From positions 1 to 44,945 of IMG/VR virus record IMGVR_UViG_3300003322_000020: a DNA stretch of 44,945 bases. One strand, written 5' to 3'. Position numbers and translations under genes: made by a program. This DNA comes from a virus. Below, one piece after another: positions 8,601-17,242 of this stretch; the first letter of the stretch is position 1, and every line of letters begins with the position of its first letter. The notes under the pieces were generated by a model, which was not told the DNA's origin, did not search any database, and was given only the letters and a program-made list of their open reading frames with translations.

Positions 8601-10917
8601 CCTTAGCCTCGCCAGCACCCCCACGGAAGCCCTGGAAGGATCCCTTAGAGCGTGCGACGAGTCGGTTGATCTCCTGGACCGGGAAGAGGATGTCGTTGCT
8701 GGAGAGCTGCGTCTGAGCCAGCGGGCTGATCACCAGTCCGTGGCCGTCCTCTTCGGTCACAACGCGATCGGACCGGACAGGCTTGGCATTGTCGACCAAG
8801 TCGTCCACTGACTGTCCAGTCAGCTTGGCGATGTCATCAGGGCTGGTGGCCTCGGGGCCGAAGCGCTGCGACACGTTGGTCGGAGCCTTGCCCGTCAGCT
8901 CGCTGATCTTGGAGGCGATGCCGTCCTTGATCGCACCCTTCAGAACATCAGCGATGTCCGGGTGCAGTCCGTGGGTGCCGAGGATGTGATTCATGACGGC
9001 GTCGTGAATCTGATCCAGAGCCTGGGACCGCTCGATCTTGTTGCTCGCACCGTTGTAGATCTCGATGAGATCCAGGCGCTGCGAAGGCTGCATGCCCGGG
9101 ACCTGCTTCAGCATGTCGAAGACGCGGTCTCGTGCATCGTCTGCGTTGTGGTCGACGAACCCCTGAGGGGTTCGGTCTCCGAAGTTGTGGATGATGGTCA
9201 TAGGTGCACCCATGCCGCGCTTGACCGCAGTCATGACGAAGTTGCCACCGATCGGCTTGGGCTTCTTGCCAGCCGACAGGAGAGCACGCTTCTCGGCCGC
9301 CTTCTCCGTGTTCCTCACGGCAAGACCACCCATGCGGTACATGGTGTTGATCGCGCCGAAGAGCGGGGATGCAGCCGGTGACCAGTTGTCCATCTGTCCG
9401 AGAACACTGCCGAGGTAGCGCTCGTTGTTGATCAGCTCGTCGTAGTCGTCGGCCAGCGTTTCCAGCTTGGCAGCCTTCCACTGCTCGGCCTTGAGACCAT
9501 CAGCGAGCGTGGTCTGCTCCGCAGGACCCACCATCTTCAGCGGAGTCTTGCGAGCGATCTCAGCAGCGGCCGTACGGTTGACGGCAGACTCCCGAGCGAG
9601 TCGTCCCCACGTCTGATCCCATCCGTCCTGACGCGGCCCCGGAGTCACGGGTCGCGGGAAGGGCGGCTCAAGGAGCTGAGGGAACTTGGACTCGGTGTCA
9701 GCCATGGCGGTGCCAGGCTGCTTGCCAGCCCACTCGCCAGAGAGGGCGTCGTCCTCGTAGTTGGCCTTGAAGTGCTGAAGCATCGGGAGGTTCATCCGGG
9801 TGCCCTGGAGCAGGATCCGGTTGTCCATGGTCTGTCCGACCTTCTTGAGCACCTGAGGGGCGCTCTTCGCCAGGTCGGCCGCAGCGTTGGAGTCACCAGC
9901 GGTGAATCTCCAGAGCTGCTCCATATTCTCACGCGGAGTGTCGTGAGCGAGCTTCGCGATGTCGTAACGAGCCGGGTTGGCTCGACGACCCTTACCCCAC
10001 ATGGGGTGGTTTGCAATCTCCTCGACGGTGCGACCGTCTTCCTTCATCCAGTCGAAAGCCTTCTGCATGGAGGGAGCGGCAGCAACCTGCTCGGGAGTCT
10101 GCTGCTTCACAAAGAGGTCCACGATAGGCCCGCGCGTGCGGGCCACACCAGCAGAGCCAGGAACCTTGGCCGCGTACTCCGCAGCCTGCGGAACCATCTT
10201 GACTCCACGGGCGGCCTTAATGGTGGAAGAGGCGCCCTGAACGATACCGCCAGTAGCGGGATCGATCACGTTGAACATGAAGTCGAGGGAGCCGGAACCG
10301 ACGTTGTACTTCCAGCCGCCCTTCTTCTTCCAGAAGTCTGTGTCGTAGATGAACCGGTCAGTGTTCTGCTTGACCATGTCCTTCTCGTGCTGGCTCATGT
10401 TGGAGCCAGCGTCACCCCACAGTGAAGTGAAGATGGACTCTTGCCCAGTGGCAGCAGCAGTGTTCTCGATGTTCGTGAACGCCTGGCCGGGGGAGATGTG
10501 CTCCGCCTTCTTCCAGTCGTCGCCCCATCCCCAGGAGAACAGTCCGGACCATTCGCCGGACGGACCCTCGTTGATGTTGTGGGCCGAGTGGAGGAGCAGG
10601 GTAGAGATCGGCTGAGAGATAGCGTTGGAGTAGATCCACCGCAGACCAGACGCCGTCTTGTCGATCGGGTAGGACACCGCCTGCTTGGCGATGCCCCAGC
10701 CGGGGATGTTCGACAGCCAGGAGTCCGCTGTGTGGAAGACTCCCATGATGCCGCCCAGGAGTCCCCCGCCCTGCTGGGCCTGCTCCTCGTCGAACTTGAA
10801 CTCGGACTGCTGCTGCTTGAGGTTCTGAGGGACCGTGGCGACGTTGATCGCCAGGTTGGGGTCTGCGTACAGGGCCTGACTTGCGTCGGCCATGTCGGTG
10901 TCCCACCACTTGCTCAT
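5623..10917 (-). CDS. Giant virion (internal/ejection) protein, 1764 aa
   Basis: This is the largest gene, about 12% of the genome. The protein is mostly helical, with hydrophobic or amphipathic patches near residues 50-110 (GWGIAKQAVSYPIDKTASG) and around 790-830, long charged helices (about 860-910) and no recognisable enzyme motif. T7-like and related podoviruses encode one very large internal core or ejected protein beside virion-associated muramidases. Size, place in the late operon and the adjacent hydrolase genes fit that role. No tape-measure-type repeat pattern is obvious. The stop is 9 bases before the next gene, which has a good ribosome site. Confidence 0.65.
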   Translation of the reverse strand: MSKWWDTDMADASQALYADPNLAINVATVPQNLKQQQSEFKFDEEQAQQGGGLLGGIMGVFHTADSWLSNIPGWGIAKQAVSYPIDKTASGLRWIYSNAISQPISTLLLHSAHNINEGPSGEWSGLFSWGWGDDWKKAEHISPGQAFTNIENTAAATGQESIFTSLWGDAGSNMSQHEKDMVKQNTDRFIYDTDFWKKKGGWKYNVGSGSLDFMFNVIDPATGGIVQGASSTIKAARGVKMVPQAAEYAAKVPGSAGVARTRGPIVDLFVKQQTPEQVAAAPSMQKAFDWMKEDGRTVEEIANHPMWGKGRRANPARYDIAKLAHDTPRENMEQLWRFTAGDSNAAADLAKSAPQVLKKVGQTMDNRILLQGTRMNLPMLQHFKANYEDDALSGEWAGKQPGTAMADTESKFPQLLEPPFPRPVTPGPRQDGWDQTWGRLARESAVNRTAAAEIARKTPLKMVGPAEQTTLADGLKAEQWKAAKLETLADDYDELINNERYLGSVLGQMDNWSPAASPLFGAINTMYRMGGLAVRNTEKAAEKRALLSAGKKPKPIGGNFVMTAVKRGMGAPMTIIHNFGDRTPQGFVDHNADDARDRVFDMLKQVPGMQPSQRLDLIEIYNGASNKIERSQALDQIHDAVMNHILGTHGLHPDIADVLKGAIKDGIASKISELTGKAPTNVSQRFGPEATSPDDIAKLTGQSVDDLVDNAKPVRSDRVVTEEDGHGLVISPLAQTQLSSNDILFPVQEINRLVARSKGSFQGFRGGAGEAKDWVVKRLDGFDNLWKAATLLRPGFIPRMVSDEVLARMFKFGGMATLLDTGKGMGHFLSNRSRQVGAIVGKGSYVPTTGKGIASNRAIVALDDEALIAKAEARGLKTSRIKVPPTLRMAYGRISDENDALKETQIELAKARKAEDPDQGYIDALKARLDDHQNVIDEYHDYIGEILRKAEVSKGRRLGDSDFKYKIGSTTYRVPQAFSDEWDNPIPRDQISSESAWKNLFTRGEMIDRQRFWSHAEKTGAYKLITPDDPGHMQSWLDAVNKQIRQDPFHRMIAGGATDKQALQWLTREGPGRAYMRNMGYWNQNKPQFVRNVRFMIDKYLGDDFLKGKLANNEIITEADLRAAFPRDEFPVVHGEEIKQHSSLAIHKTANAWLDNQVEKAWKQLADVPADVLSRHPLFLQMHQHEMENLIRQQYHYKMQNFGDDTITPKEWEQMNQKAAARAKKQMSQVVYDPVNTVGSQGLRFVYPFFKPWIDGVDRWAGLVAERPEQLSKLSKIYNAPVAANLVTDNEGHHVGTDGYAEVQTVDPVTGKVITERRFVPLKDRVLHLKAPWATGPGKELASIRMNSLNTILPGDPWFDPGSGPIVQVAGNQLAKTSPQMGDFLQWAKILPYGPQDSTIDLFTPKYMADAYNAYVGKDTENEKYQQAVLDIYNMRVAHYYEDLRAGKKADPPKMSDIQKDAKNFLWLQTLTDWLSPVSVKNTPMSGTKYQFFVDQYKALQAADPVNARDQFLAMFGEDYAGFTASLTKSMGIASTISADRQMEKYKDLIAEDPDMAALAIGDVYNGGPFSSSVYLKQLHDEVGGERVRRKLTAEEAIADMRVQEGWRQYMQTTTALDAELIRAGFTSYTQRGAEVFQQAKQNLVNNLGAQNPGWAKAFGTTDRNAVPNRISWMEKMVTDPRIMNDPLRKDAQVLREYLIVRNQFKGMLAQRGLQQLSFNEAGLPAGQAQDLGYAWRQYQMYFKNSSVQFGKLFNRYLSNDDLQ

Positions 10918-10925
10918 CGGTCACC

Positions 10926-11342
10926 TCACATCGTCTGAGCTTGTATCTGCCTCACTAGGTTGCGGGCAGCGTCACTGTTGCCGTTGTCGGCCATGTACTC
11001 CAGGGCGGGCAGGTATGCGCGCAGCTTGTCGAGCCCAGGGTTGGGCTGACCTCCTGGGAGTATCTCGGACCCGGCACCAGGTCCAGCATCAGCTCCGTCA
11101 GTTACGGGAACGTCGGGCATCGTGGTGTCCTCACCGAGACCAACGACGCCATCAGCCGCTCCTGCGAACATGGAGCTGAGATCAGGAGCGCCCTGGCCTT
11201 GAGCCATGGGCGCACCCTGGAGCTGCTCTTGGTATGCAGCCTGCTCCCCATAGTCGGGGTTGGGGAGGCTCCGGTTCGCCTCTGAAACGGCCTTGTCGGT
11301 CCTCTTGGAGAACTGTCCAGGACCGCTAACAGGTGTGCTCAT
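10926..11342 (-). CDS. Small late protein, unknown function
   Basis: A 138-residue acidic protein, Pro/Gly/Asp-rich in the middle. The C-terminal 40 residues (LRAYLPALEYMADNGNSDAA then RNLVRQIQ) form a predicted helical hairpin. It sits 8 bases upstream of the giant virion gene in the same operon, so a minor virion or assembly function is likely, but I do not recognise the family. Confidence 0.55.
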   Translation of the reverse strand: MSTPVSGPGQFSKRTDKAVSEANRSLPNPDYGEQAAYQEQLQGAPMAQGQGAPDLSSMFAGAADGVVGLGEDTTMPDVPVTDGADAGPGAGSEILPGGQPNPGLDKLRAYLPALEYMADNGNSDAARNLVRQIQAQTM

Positions 11343-11356
11343 GGAGCCTCCTCAAC

Positions 11357-11629
11357 TCACTTGGCGAGCGTACCGCCCGGCCCGGTAAGGCCGGTGTTGA
11401 CGATCGAGTGCGTCCAGGCGGTCGGGACCGGAGCCCCACCGTTGCTGTCGACTCGGCCGTCGTTGTAGTTGGTGTCCTGCTCGGAGAAGGAAAGCTCGGG
11501 CGGCGTGAGAGCCGGACCCTTCAGGGAAGCGAACACGCCCTCAGGGCCGTGGTCGCCAGCGAAGAGTTCACCCTTCAGCTCACCTTCATGCGAGGCGGAC
11601 GAGTTGACCTGGTGGTAACCAGTGCTCAT
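11357..11629 (-). CDS. Small late protein, unknown function
   Basis: A 90-residue acidic protein without cysteines or membrane segments. A short motif-like run (LTPPELSFSEQDTNYNDGRV) lies in the middle. It is part of the late operon between a two-helix membrane protein and the 138-residue protein. The start is chosen by the ATG at 11629 with AGGAGGATG just upstream. No function can be assigned. Confidence 0.55.
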   Translation of the reverse strand: MSTGYHQVNSSASHEGELKGELFAGDHGPEGVFASLKGPALTPPELSFSEQDTNYNDGRVDSNGGAPVPTAWTHSIVNTGLTGPGGTLAK

Positions 11630-11632
11630 CTG

Positions 11633-11839
11633 TCATCCTCCTAGAATGTGTACGAGAAACCAGGCGGAGAAGGCCAGCCATGCCGCAGTGAAGACCGTCT
11701 TGCCGATCTTTGTCTTGGTACGGAATAGCGACCGTGTCCGTTCGGACAGAGTATCTCCACTCTTCCTGTTGAAGATGGTGTAGATCTCATACGCTCCGCC
11801 AATGGCGAAGAGCGTACCCCACACGATGTTAGGGTCCAC
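11633..11839 (-). CDS. Two-helix membrane protein, holin candidate
   Basis: A 68-residue protein with a hydrophobic segment at about 5-23 and another at about 48-66. Between them is a polar loop carrying GDTLSERTRSLFRTKTK. Similar small proteins with a GDTLSE-R motif are common in actinophages, to my knowledge without a proven function. Two membrane spans and small size fit a holin, and the endolysin gene is two genes upstream. An equally good holin candidate lies at 35806-36048. Confidence 0.55.
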   Translation of the reverse strand: MDPNIVWGTLFAIGGAYEIYTIFNRKSGDTLSERTRSLFRTKTKIGKTVFTAAWLAFSAWFLVHILGG

Positions 11840-11848
11840 GGTTCTCCT

Positions 11849-13663
11849 TTACTGAAGCGGAGACTGGCGTTGGGTTCGGGCGGACATCTGAGCCTTCCCG
11901 CCTCCCGTCAGTCCCGCGAGCAGGGTCATCATGTCGAGTCCCTGCGGTCCTTGGCCACCAGCTCCAGGAGGTGCGCCGGGTGCTCCGCCCGGTCCAGGTG
12001 GCGCAGATCCCTGGCCACCTCCACCCATAGCCTCAGCCAGCGGATTGGATGGCGCAGCACCCGGAGGGGCCTGCTTGGGGGTGAAGACCTTGAGAACAGC
12101 ATCGTGCACCGGCTCTCCCTTCTCCCGAAGGGCGATGAGCTGAGCGACCTTCTGGAGTGCATCCAGGGGATCCTGCCCCTGTAGGGCCATCTGAGGGATG
12201 GCCTGCATGTAGCCCATCATGCCCTGCTTGAGGGCGTCGGTGAACTGTTCGTTGTCGATCTGGGTCTGCATCTGCACGACGTCGATCCCCATGGGGAGCT
12301 GACGCTGGAAGAAGTCGCGGGAGATGAGCTGGTCACCACGAAGCTGGAGTAGGCCGACGATTGCACGAGCAGGATCCTGACCGGCCGCGAAGCCGTAGGT
12401 CACATCACAGGTGAAGTCGTCGCCTATGTCCTTGCGGGGAACGTAGGTCTCCTCGAACGGGGTGCCCTGAGCGGTACCCCTGATTGTCTTCTTCTCAGAC
12501 GGCCAGAGCATCTGGTCCATCTCGAAAGCCAGCTCGATGGCGTAGCGGAGCGCCTCGCCGATCACCGTCTGGCCGGTGGTGACCACCGTGTTGAATCCGC
12601 CCATCAGGGCCTGGACTCCCTTACCAGTGATGATCGAAGCGTCTACGTTACCGCTACGAGCCTCAGGGGTGCGCGTTCCTACGCGCAGCTCCTGTTCGAG
12701 CACCTGGCCTTCCTGGAAAGCTGCCTGCGGTACGTCGATGCCAACTCGCCGGATCTTGTCCGGGTTGTCGGTGCGAATGACTGCGTCATCCCCGAAGGTC
12801 ATCTTCTGCACGTCTCGCGGGACAGCGAGAGGAGCGCGTACAGTTTTCTCTGTGGCCTCCAGACCCAGCAGGGCCATGCGCGCCTTGGCGAGCTGGACCC
12901 AGATCGCGTCATCGAACGCACCACGGACTTCGTTGTCGTATCCCGGCCGGTGGCCGATGGAGACGAAGATCTTGCCCATAGGGTTCGGCATGTCGTCGAT
13001 GACGTGGTTTCCGTGAGCGGGCATGTAGAGGACGATGCGCTCATCGTCCACGTACTTGGCAAGCTCGATCTCACGCTCTGCCCAGCCGAGGTCGGTCTGG
13101 CCGACCGAGTTCGTCTGAAGCATTCGAGCAAGGCCGGGGAACTTGGAGACCAGGTGGATGGCCTCTTCCCTCCAGACCTTGGTGTAGCTCTTGAGGCGGC
13201 CGAACATGTCGGTGTCGGGATAGACGCCCATCGGGTTCTCCACCCGTATATGGGGGCGCTTCATCTCGAAGTCCGGCTCAACGACGTAGATTGCAAGACC
13301 GTACGTCGTGTAGTAGTCCGCCAGCTCGACCTGCTTACCGGCGTTCAGCTTGGAGGACTGGATGTAGTAGTTGGCAACCTTGGTCTTCTTGCTGCCGAAC
13401 TTCTTGGCCTTATCCGTGGTGAGGATACCCGTCGAGCAGTTGACGCTCGGCATGGTACCCATCACCTCGGCGAGGTCTCTGGCAGACGTGTCGATCAGGT
13501 TGGCAACGATCGGCTTGGGCCATGCTTCAGGCATGGACCCAGGAATGACTGTGTCGATATCGCCAGACCGCACGTCATGCACGTCACGGTGACGCTGGTC
13601 ACGGTCGGCGGCAGCACGGCGCAGAGCTTCGACTCGGGAGAAGATGTTTTCGAGACTGGCCAT
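11849..13663 (-). CDS. Portal protein
   Basis: A 604-residue protein with the expected length and position (after terminase, before scaffold/capsid) for the dodecameric DNA-entry vertex. Visible segments include an N-terminal helix region, the conserved-type stretch PKPIVANLIDTSARDLAEVM (about 47-66), a long acidic/aromatic wing region, and a SGNVDASIITGKGVQALMGG segment (around 340) typical of actinophage portals. The last 100 residues are Gly/Pro/Gln-rich and probably disordered. AAGGAGG lies 5 bases upstream of the ATG. I call it from sequence character and synteny rather than a single motif. Confidence 0.85.
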   Translation of the reverse strand: MASLENIFSRVEALRRAAADRDQRHRDVHDVRSGDIDTVIPGSMPEAWPKPIVANLIDTSARDLAEVMGTMPSVNCSTGILTTDKAKKFGSKKTKVANYYIQSSKLNAGKQVELADYYTTYGLAIYVVEPDFEMKRPHIRVENPMGVYPDTDMFGRLKSYTKVWREEAIHLVSKFPGLARMLQTNSVGQTDLGWAEREIELAKYVDDERIVLYMPAHGNHVIDDMPNPMGKIFVSIGHRPGYDNEVRGAFDDAIWVQLAKARMALLGLEATEKTVRAPLAVPRDVQKMTFGDDAVIRTDNPDKIRRVGIDVPQAAFQEGQVLEQELRVGTRTPEARSGNVDASIITGKGVQALMGGFNTVVTTGQTVIGEALRYAIELAFEMDQMLWPSEKKTIRGTAQGTPFEETYVPRKDIGDDFTCDVTYGFAAGQDPARAIVGLLQLRGDQLISRDFFQRQLPMGIDVVQMQTQIDNEQFTDALKQGMMGYMQAIPQMALQGQDPLDALQKVAQLIALREKGEPVHDAVLKVFTPKQAPPGAAPSNPLAEAMGGGGQGSAPPGPGGAPGAPPGAGGQGPQGLDMMTLLAGLTGGGKAQMSARTQRQSPLQ

Positions 13664-13677
13664 GTCACCTCCTTAGG

Positions 13678-14511
13678 TCAGGATGGCTTGCGTACCTTGA
13701 GCAGCTTCCACGTCAGCGGACCGAAGTGCCCATCGGCGTCACCCCGAAGTTCGGCGTGCTGCTCCTGGAACCACTTGATGCCACGGCGGTCGGCAGGCCC
13801 GAAGACCGGAGACGGCCCGATTCGGTAACCCTTGTAGCCCGCGCGTACTAGCGCGCGGCCGACCTCGGTGACCAGCTTGCTGGTGCGACCGTAGAAGAAG
13901 TACTTGTCGCCGGGGAACGGTGCATAGATCGGAGTCGGCTTGGGGGCCGCAGCACCGAAGATGTCACCGAGCGGGCCCGGATCGACGTGCGAGTTGCCCG
14001 GCACCTGGTTGTGTCCGTAGTGGCCACCCTTGTGGAGCCAGGTGTCCAGCGACACAGTGTCGCGGGCGAAGGACTTGGGTTCACCTCCAGGCCAGGCATC
14101 CACAATGCCCAGCGATCGCAGCCAGTTCACGATGACGCCGAGGTTCTTGCGAGGCGTCTCGGCCACCGTGTGATACACCTTGCCGTTCACGGTCTCACCG
14201 GCCGTGAAGACAATCTCGATCTGGATGTTGTACTTGCCGGTCCGGTTCGTACGAACATCGCCAGCGTTCTGGAGCGAGAGGCTCCGAGAGTCAGCGGGGA
14301 AGAACTGAGCGATCTGCCCAGTGAAGGGATCCCACAGGATGTGAGGCGCTACGCCAGCGCCGCCACCTGTGAACCACCCGAACTCATTGGCGAAGGTGTG
14401 GTCCTTCGCATTCGAGGTGATATGCCAGGTAGCGCGGCTAGGGCCGCCCTCCATCGCACCGTGGTTCCCGAGGTCATGCCGAGAAGCTCCCGGCAGCCAC
14501 AGGTCGACCAT
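13678..14511 (-). CDS. Endolysin: N-acetylmuramoyl-L-alanine amidase (PGRP/Amidase_2) with C-terminal wall-binding domain
   Basis: This 277-residue enzyme cuts the bond between MurNAc and L-Ala in peptidoglycan. Zn-ligand candidates are His30 (in TWHITSNA), and His167/His175 with Asp177 in the GHNQVPGNSHVDPG block, the classic Amidase_2 pattern. A Pro-rich linker near 190 leads to a C-terminal domain (about 200-277) with PVFGPADRRGIKWFQEQH and DGHFGPLTW, matching PG_binding_1. There is no signal peptide, so release should need a holin. It is unusually placed between terminase and portal. Confidence 0.92.
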   Translation of the reverse strand: MVDLWLPGASRHDLGNHGAMEGGPSRATWHITSNAKDHTFANEFGWFTGGGAGVAPHILWDPFTGQIAQFFPADSRSLSLQNAGDVRTNRTGKYNIQIEIVFTAGETVNGKVYHTVAETPRKNLGVIVNWLRSLGIVDAWPGGEPKSFARDTVSLDTWLHKGGHYGHNQVPGNSHVDPGPLGDIFGAAAPKPTPIYAPFPGDKYFFYGRTSKLVTEVGRALVRAGYKGYRIGPSPVFGPADRRGIKWFQEQHAELRGDADGHFGPLTWKLLKVRKPS

Positions 14512-14526
14512 GACTTGGATACCTCC

Positions 14527-16473
14527 TTAGTTGCCCCACCACTCACCACCGCCGCCATACATGCTCTGCTGGCTGAGGTAGTCCAGATCGATGGTGTGCT
14601 GCTTGTCCCGGTCTCTGGGGGACTGATATTCGTTGGACAGGTGGAACACCGTCTCGATGTCGTTGACCAACTCACGAGCCCGCGTCTCTGCGAACCAGAG
14701 GGCCATGACGGTGTCCTGCTTGGCCTTGGTCTGGGGGAACCAGGTTACGAGCTGTTCGATGAGGGCCTTGACGCCCTCGTTCTGAGAGCGGCTCGGCAGC
14801 CTGATCAGGCCCCGATCTTCCTTCGCTCCGTCGAACAGCATGCTCATGGAAGCGACACCGAAGTCGGCGTCGTTCTTGTTGTTGCCAGTGAAGTGTTCCT
14901 TCAGGATCGTACCTCGTGAGCCGAGGAAGTTCCGGAGGTCACGGTTCTGCGTGACCATCAGGTTCATCGCGTTCTTCTCGATGACCCACTCGTGCATGTG
15001 GTACTTGACCGTCCAGTCCTTCAGCTTGTTGAAGAGATCATCTGGTTTCTGGTTGCCAGCAGTCCAGACGTCGAGTACATACCGCATGCCGGACATGCGG
15101 TCAACCCCGAGCACCACCGCAGCAGCGTATCCAGTGATAGCTGGATCGAAACCGCCGACGACATACAGACCATCCATTCCGTGTGGCCTGTGACCGGGAG
15201 CACCAGGTGACATGAGACCAGCCGCGCGCATTCCGTCGACAGAGGCTGCAACCTTGTCAGCCGGGAAGATCGCATCCTCAACCACCTGTTCCTGCTGGTA
15301 GACCATCTTCCAGTTCTGAGGCGAGCTTGTGGCTCGCCGCCTGGCTAGCGACTTGCCCGAGTGCCAGGGGAAGAGTCCGTCTGCGTTCGCTTCCACCAGC
15401 TTTCTTGCTCCGAGCGATACTGGGGGTCGGTTGGTCCAGGGTGCGAGAACAATCCAGTCGTCTGGGTCTTCGGCGAACTCAAGGACTGCGGGCTGAGTGA
15501 GGTAGGTCCAAGGCGACTCTTCGTCCTGGCCGTACCACTCAGGCTTCTGGATCTCACTGTATAGCTCGACGGGCGCAAGGCGCGTACCCACCAGGAGCAG
15601 AACTCCACCAGGATAGGTGAGTCGGTTGATGACCTCTCGCTGGATCCAGTCGATCTGCTTCTCGAACTCATGAGCGTTCTTACCCGTCACCGTGTCGTCG
15701 AGGATGATGAGGTCAGCACGGTTGCCGTAGATCTGACCGTTCATGCCCAGAGCCTGCACGGTAGGCGTAGCCTCACCGGAGTCACGGGCTTCAGCGTTCA
15801 CGTAGATACTGTCGGCGGTCCACGACGCACTGTTCGCGTCGAAGCCCCCTTCAGGGGCGAAGTCGACCTGGAGCTTCTTGTACGCGTGGTTCGCGCCAGC
15901 CAGTCGATCCTTGATCGCCCGGAGGAACCGCTTCGCCATCTCCTGCGTCTGCGAGACGATGATGATACGGATGTTCGGGTCCTGGCAGATCCGCCACGTG
16001 GTGTAGTTCACCGTGATGGTCGTACTCTTCGCATGCTCCGGAGGAGTGTTCACGATGATCATGCCGGGGTCTCCCGGCTTGTAGATCTGGTTCTCGTGAA
16101 GGTTCCTGGGCCGACGTCCCTCAAGGACGTCGTACCACTGGAGCTGGTGGTTGAACAGCTTGGTGTCGAGGTACTCCTCGCAGAACGTCGGGAAGTCGGG
16201 CACGGCAACCTTGCCAGCCTCGGCTCCCGCCGTCTTCATCAGGCGCAGTCTCTCGTACTCCGCCCGGAAGCTCTTGTCGCTGTTCTTGTAGTACTGAACC
16301 GTCTGGTTCGTGATCCCCAGGTCTCGGCAGGCTTCAGCGACCGTGATCCCCTGACGCATGTACGTCAGGATGGTCTCCTTCTTCTCCTTGACGGAGCGGT
16401 TCGCCTTGCGACCCGGCTTCCGCTGCACCTTCTCGACGAGGTTGCCCTCGTCGTCCACGTAGACCTTGGCCAT
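14527..16473 (-). CDS. terL: Terminase large subunit with N-terminal DNA-binding (small-terminase-like) domain
   Basis: This 648-residue packaging motor has three parts. Residues 28-75 form a helix-turn-helix of small-terminase type (KETILTYMRQGITVAEACRD then NQTVQYYK). Next is the ATPase domain with a divergent Walker A (PPEHAKST, 144-151) and Walker B plus catalytic acid (LIILDDTV, about 236-243). The RNase H-like nuclease domain has an acidic strand VGGFDPAI near 420 and a later Asp-rich stretch. The ATG at 16473 has GGAGG upstream; the open frame to 16551 runs into a leader hairpin. No separate small terminase gene is visible, so the HTH may replace it. Confidence 0.92.
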   Translation of the reverse strand: MAKVYVDDEGNLVEKVQRKPGRKANRSVKEKKETILTYMRQGITVAEACRDLGITNQTVQYYKNSDKSFRAEYERLRLMKTAGAEAGKVAVPDFPTFCEEYLDTKLFNHQLQWYDVLEGRRPRNLHENQIYKPGDPGMIIVNTPPEHAKSTTITVNYTTWRICQDPNIRIIIVSQTQEMAKRFLRAIKDRLAGANHAYKKLQVDFAPEGGFDANSASWTADSIYVNAEARDSGEATPTVQALGMNGQIYGNRADLIILDDTVTGKNAHEFEKQIDWIQREVINRLTYPGGVLLLVGTRLAPVELYSEIQKPEWYGQDEESPWTYLTQPAVLEFAEDPDDWIVLAPWTNRPPVSLGARKLVEANADGLFPWHSGKSLARRRATSSPQNWKMVYQQEQVVEDAIFPADKVAASVDGMRAAGLMSPGAPGHRPHGMDGLYVVGGFDPAITGYAAAVVLGVDRMSGMRYVLDVWTAGNQKPDDLFNKLKDWTVKYHMHEWVIEKNAMNLMVTQNRDLRNFLGSRGTILKEHFTGNNKNDADFGVASMSMLFDGAKEDRGLIRLPSRSQNEGVKALIEQLVTWFPQTKAKQDTVMALWFAETRARELVNDIETVFHLSNEYQSPRDRDKQHTIDLDYLSQQSMYGGGGEWWGN

Positions 16474-16523
16474 CCTTGTGTACCTCCACTTGATACGGCA
16501 TGCCATGTTTACTTGTACTAGCT

Positions 16524-16543
16524 CCACGGCCGCAGGGCCGTGG
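16524..16543. other. Hairpin in the leader of the terminase transcript
   Basis: CCACGGCC and GGCCGTGG pair perfectly (8 bp) around a GCAG loop, 50 bases upstream of the terminase start. It has no U-run. It may insulate the late operon from upstream transcription or protect the 5' end of its mRNA. Confidence 0.55.
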
Positions 16544-16611
16544 ACTACCATGGCGGGGAGGTATTCCGCGAAGCGGCATCCGGAGGATGTATATGGCAGT
16601 CTATGACCACG

Positions 16612-16633
16612 ACCAGGCCCTTAGGGGCCCTGG
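16612..16633. other. Hairpin, late-operon leader
   Basis: ACCAGGCCC and GGGCCCTGGT can form a 9-bp stem with one bulge around a TTAG loop. Together with 16524-16543 it gives two stable hairpins between the presumed late promoter region and the terminase gene. Confidence 0.4.
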
Positions 16634-16963
16634 TCTATCGGGTGGAGCAGTCTGTCTGTGGTAGCTCACGTCCGACATATACAACTTCAGGGGCTCACTC
16701 TCTATACGGGGTGTTTCACGCCTTGACGGTCAAGCAGCGTTACCAACTCTTTACCAATGTTCTACTCAGCGTGACGAAGAGGCCCTGGATCGTCACTCTG
16801 TGGTGATATGTTATGGTACATTTCTATGGGGTCTCACACACTCACTCTCGCGCCCGATTTAACACCCCGGGGTACGCTATGTCACCACATGGCCACACAT
16901 CGTCCATCATGTCCGACTTGGGTGCATGCGTGGTGATCCAGCCCGATCTGTCCAGCGTGGCCT

Positions 16964-16993
16964 GCTCATGTGAGCGCAGCGTGTGCTCATGTG
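16964..16993. repeat. Direct repeat GCTCATGTG, 21 bp apart
   Basis: Two exact 9-bp copies begin at 16964 and 16985. The 21-bp spacing equals two helical turns, which would place bound protein on the same DNA face. Immediately to the right lies a second repeat pair (17024-17065). Confidence 0.6.
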
Positions 16994-17023
16994 TGCAATA
17001 TGTACAGCCAAACCTTAGATATG

Positions 17024-17065
17024 TAGGCAATGTGTGCGCCTAGCCTGCGATTGTTAGGCAATGTG
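17024..17065. repeat. Direct repeat TAGGCAATGTG, 31 bp apart
   Basis: Two exact 11-bp copies begin at 17024 and 17055, about three helical turns apart, in a locally AT-richer stretch. Iteron-like binding sites for a regulator or replication protein are plausible. Confidence 0.6.
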
Positions 17066-17229
17066 CTGCGTTTGACGTGGATCTGAAGGTGGGACAGTCC
17101 ACCCTGCCTCAGGATCGAAGGCCATACGCGCGTGTCTTCCACCTCTCACGTGACGTGCAGGCACCTCTAGCAAACGCAGGGAACATGGATGGATGATCAT
17201 GGAATCACTGGAGTCTGAAGATCTTTTGG

Positions 17230-17242
17230 CCTAGTTCCTAGG
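17230..17242. promoter_or_regulatory. Inverted repeat CCTAG-N3-CTAGG
   Basis: A 13-bp perfect inverted repeat lies in the non-coding control region close to AGATCTT-type repeats (17219, 17318). Size and symmetry suit a dimeric regulator. Confidence 0.4.

Noticed and set aside
6178-8811. 877-codon open frame on the plus strand
   Set aside because: It lies wholly opposite the giant virion gene and is Leu/Val/Arg/His-rich in the manner of an antisense shadow in high-GC DNA.
16813-17043. 76-codon frame in the control region
   Set aside because: Overlaps the phased repeats, has no ribosome site, and its product has no fold-like pattern.
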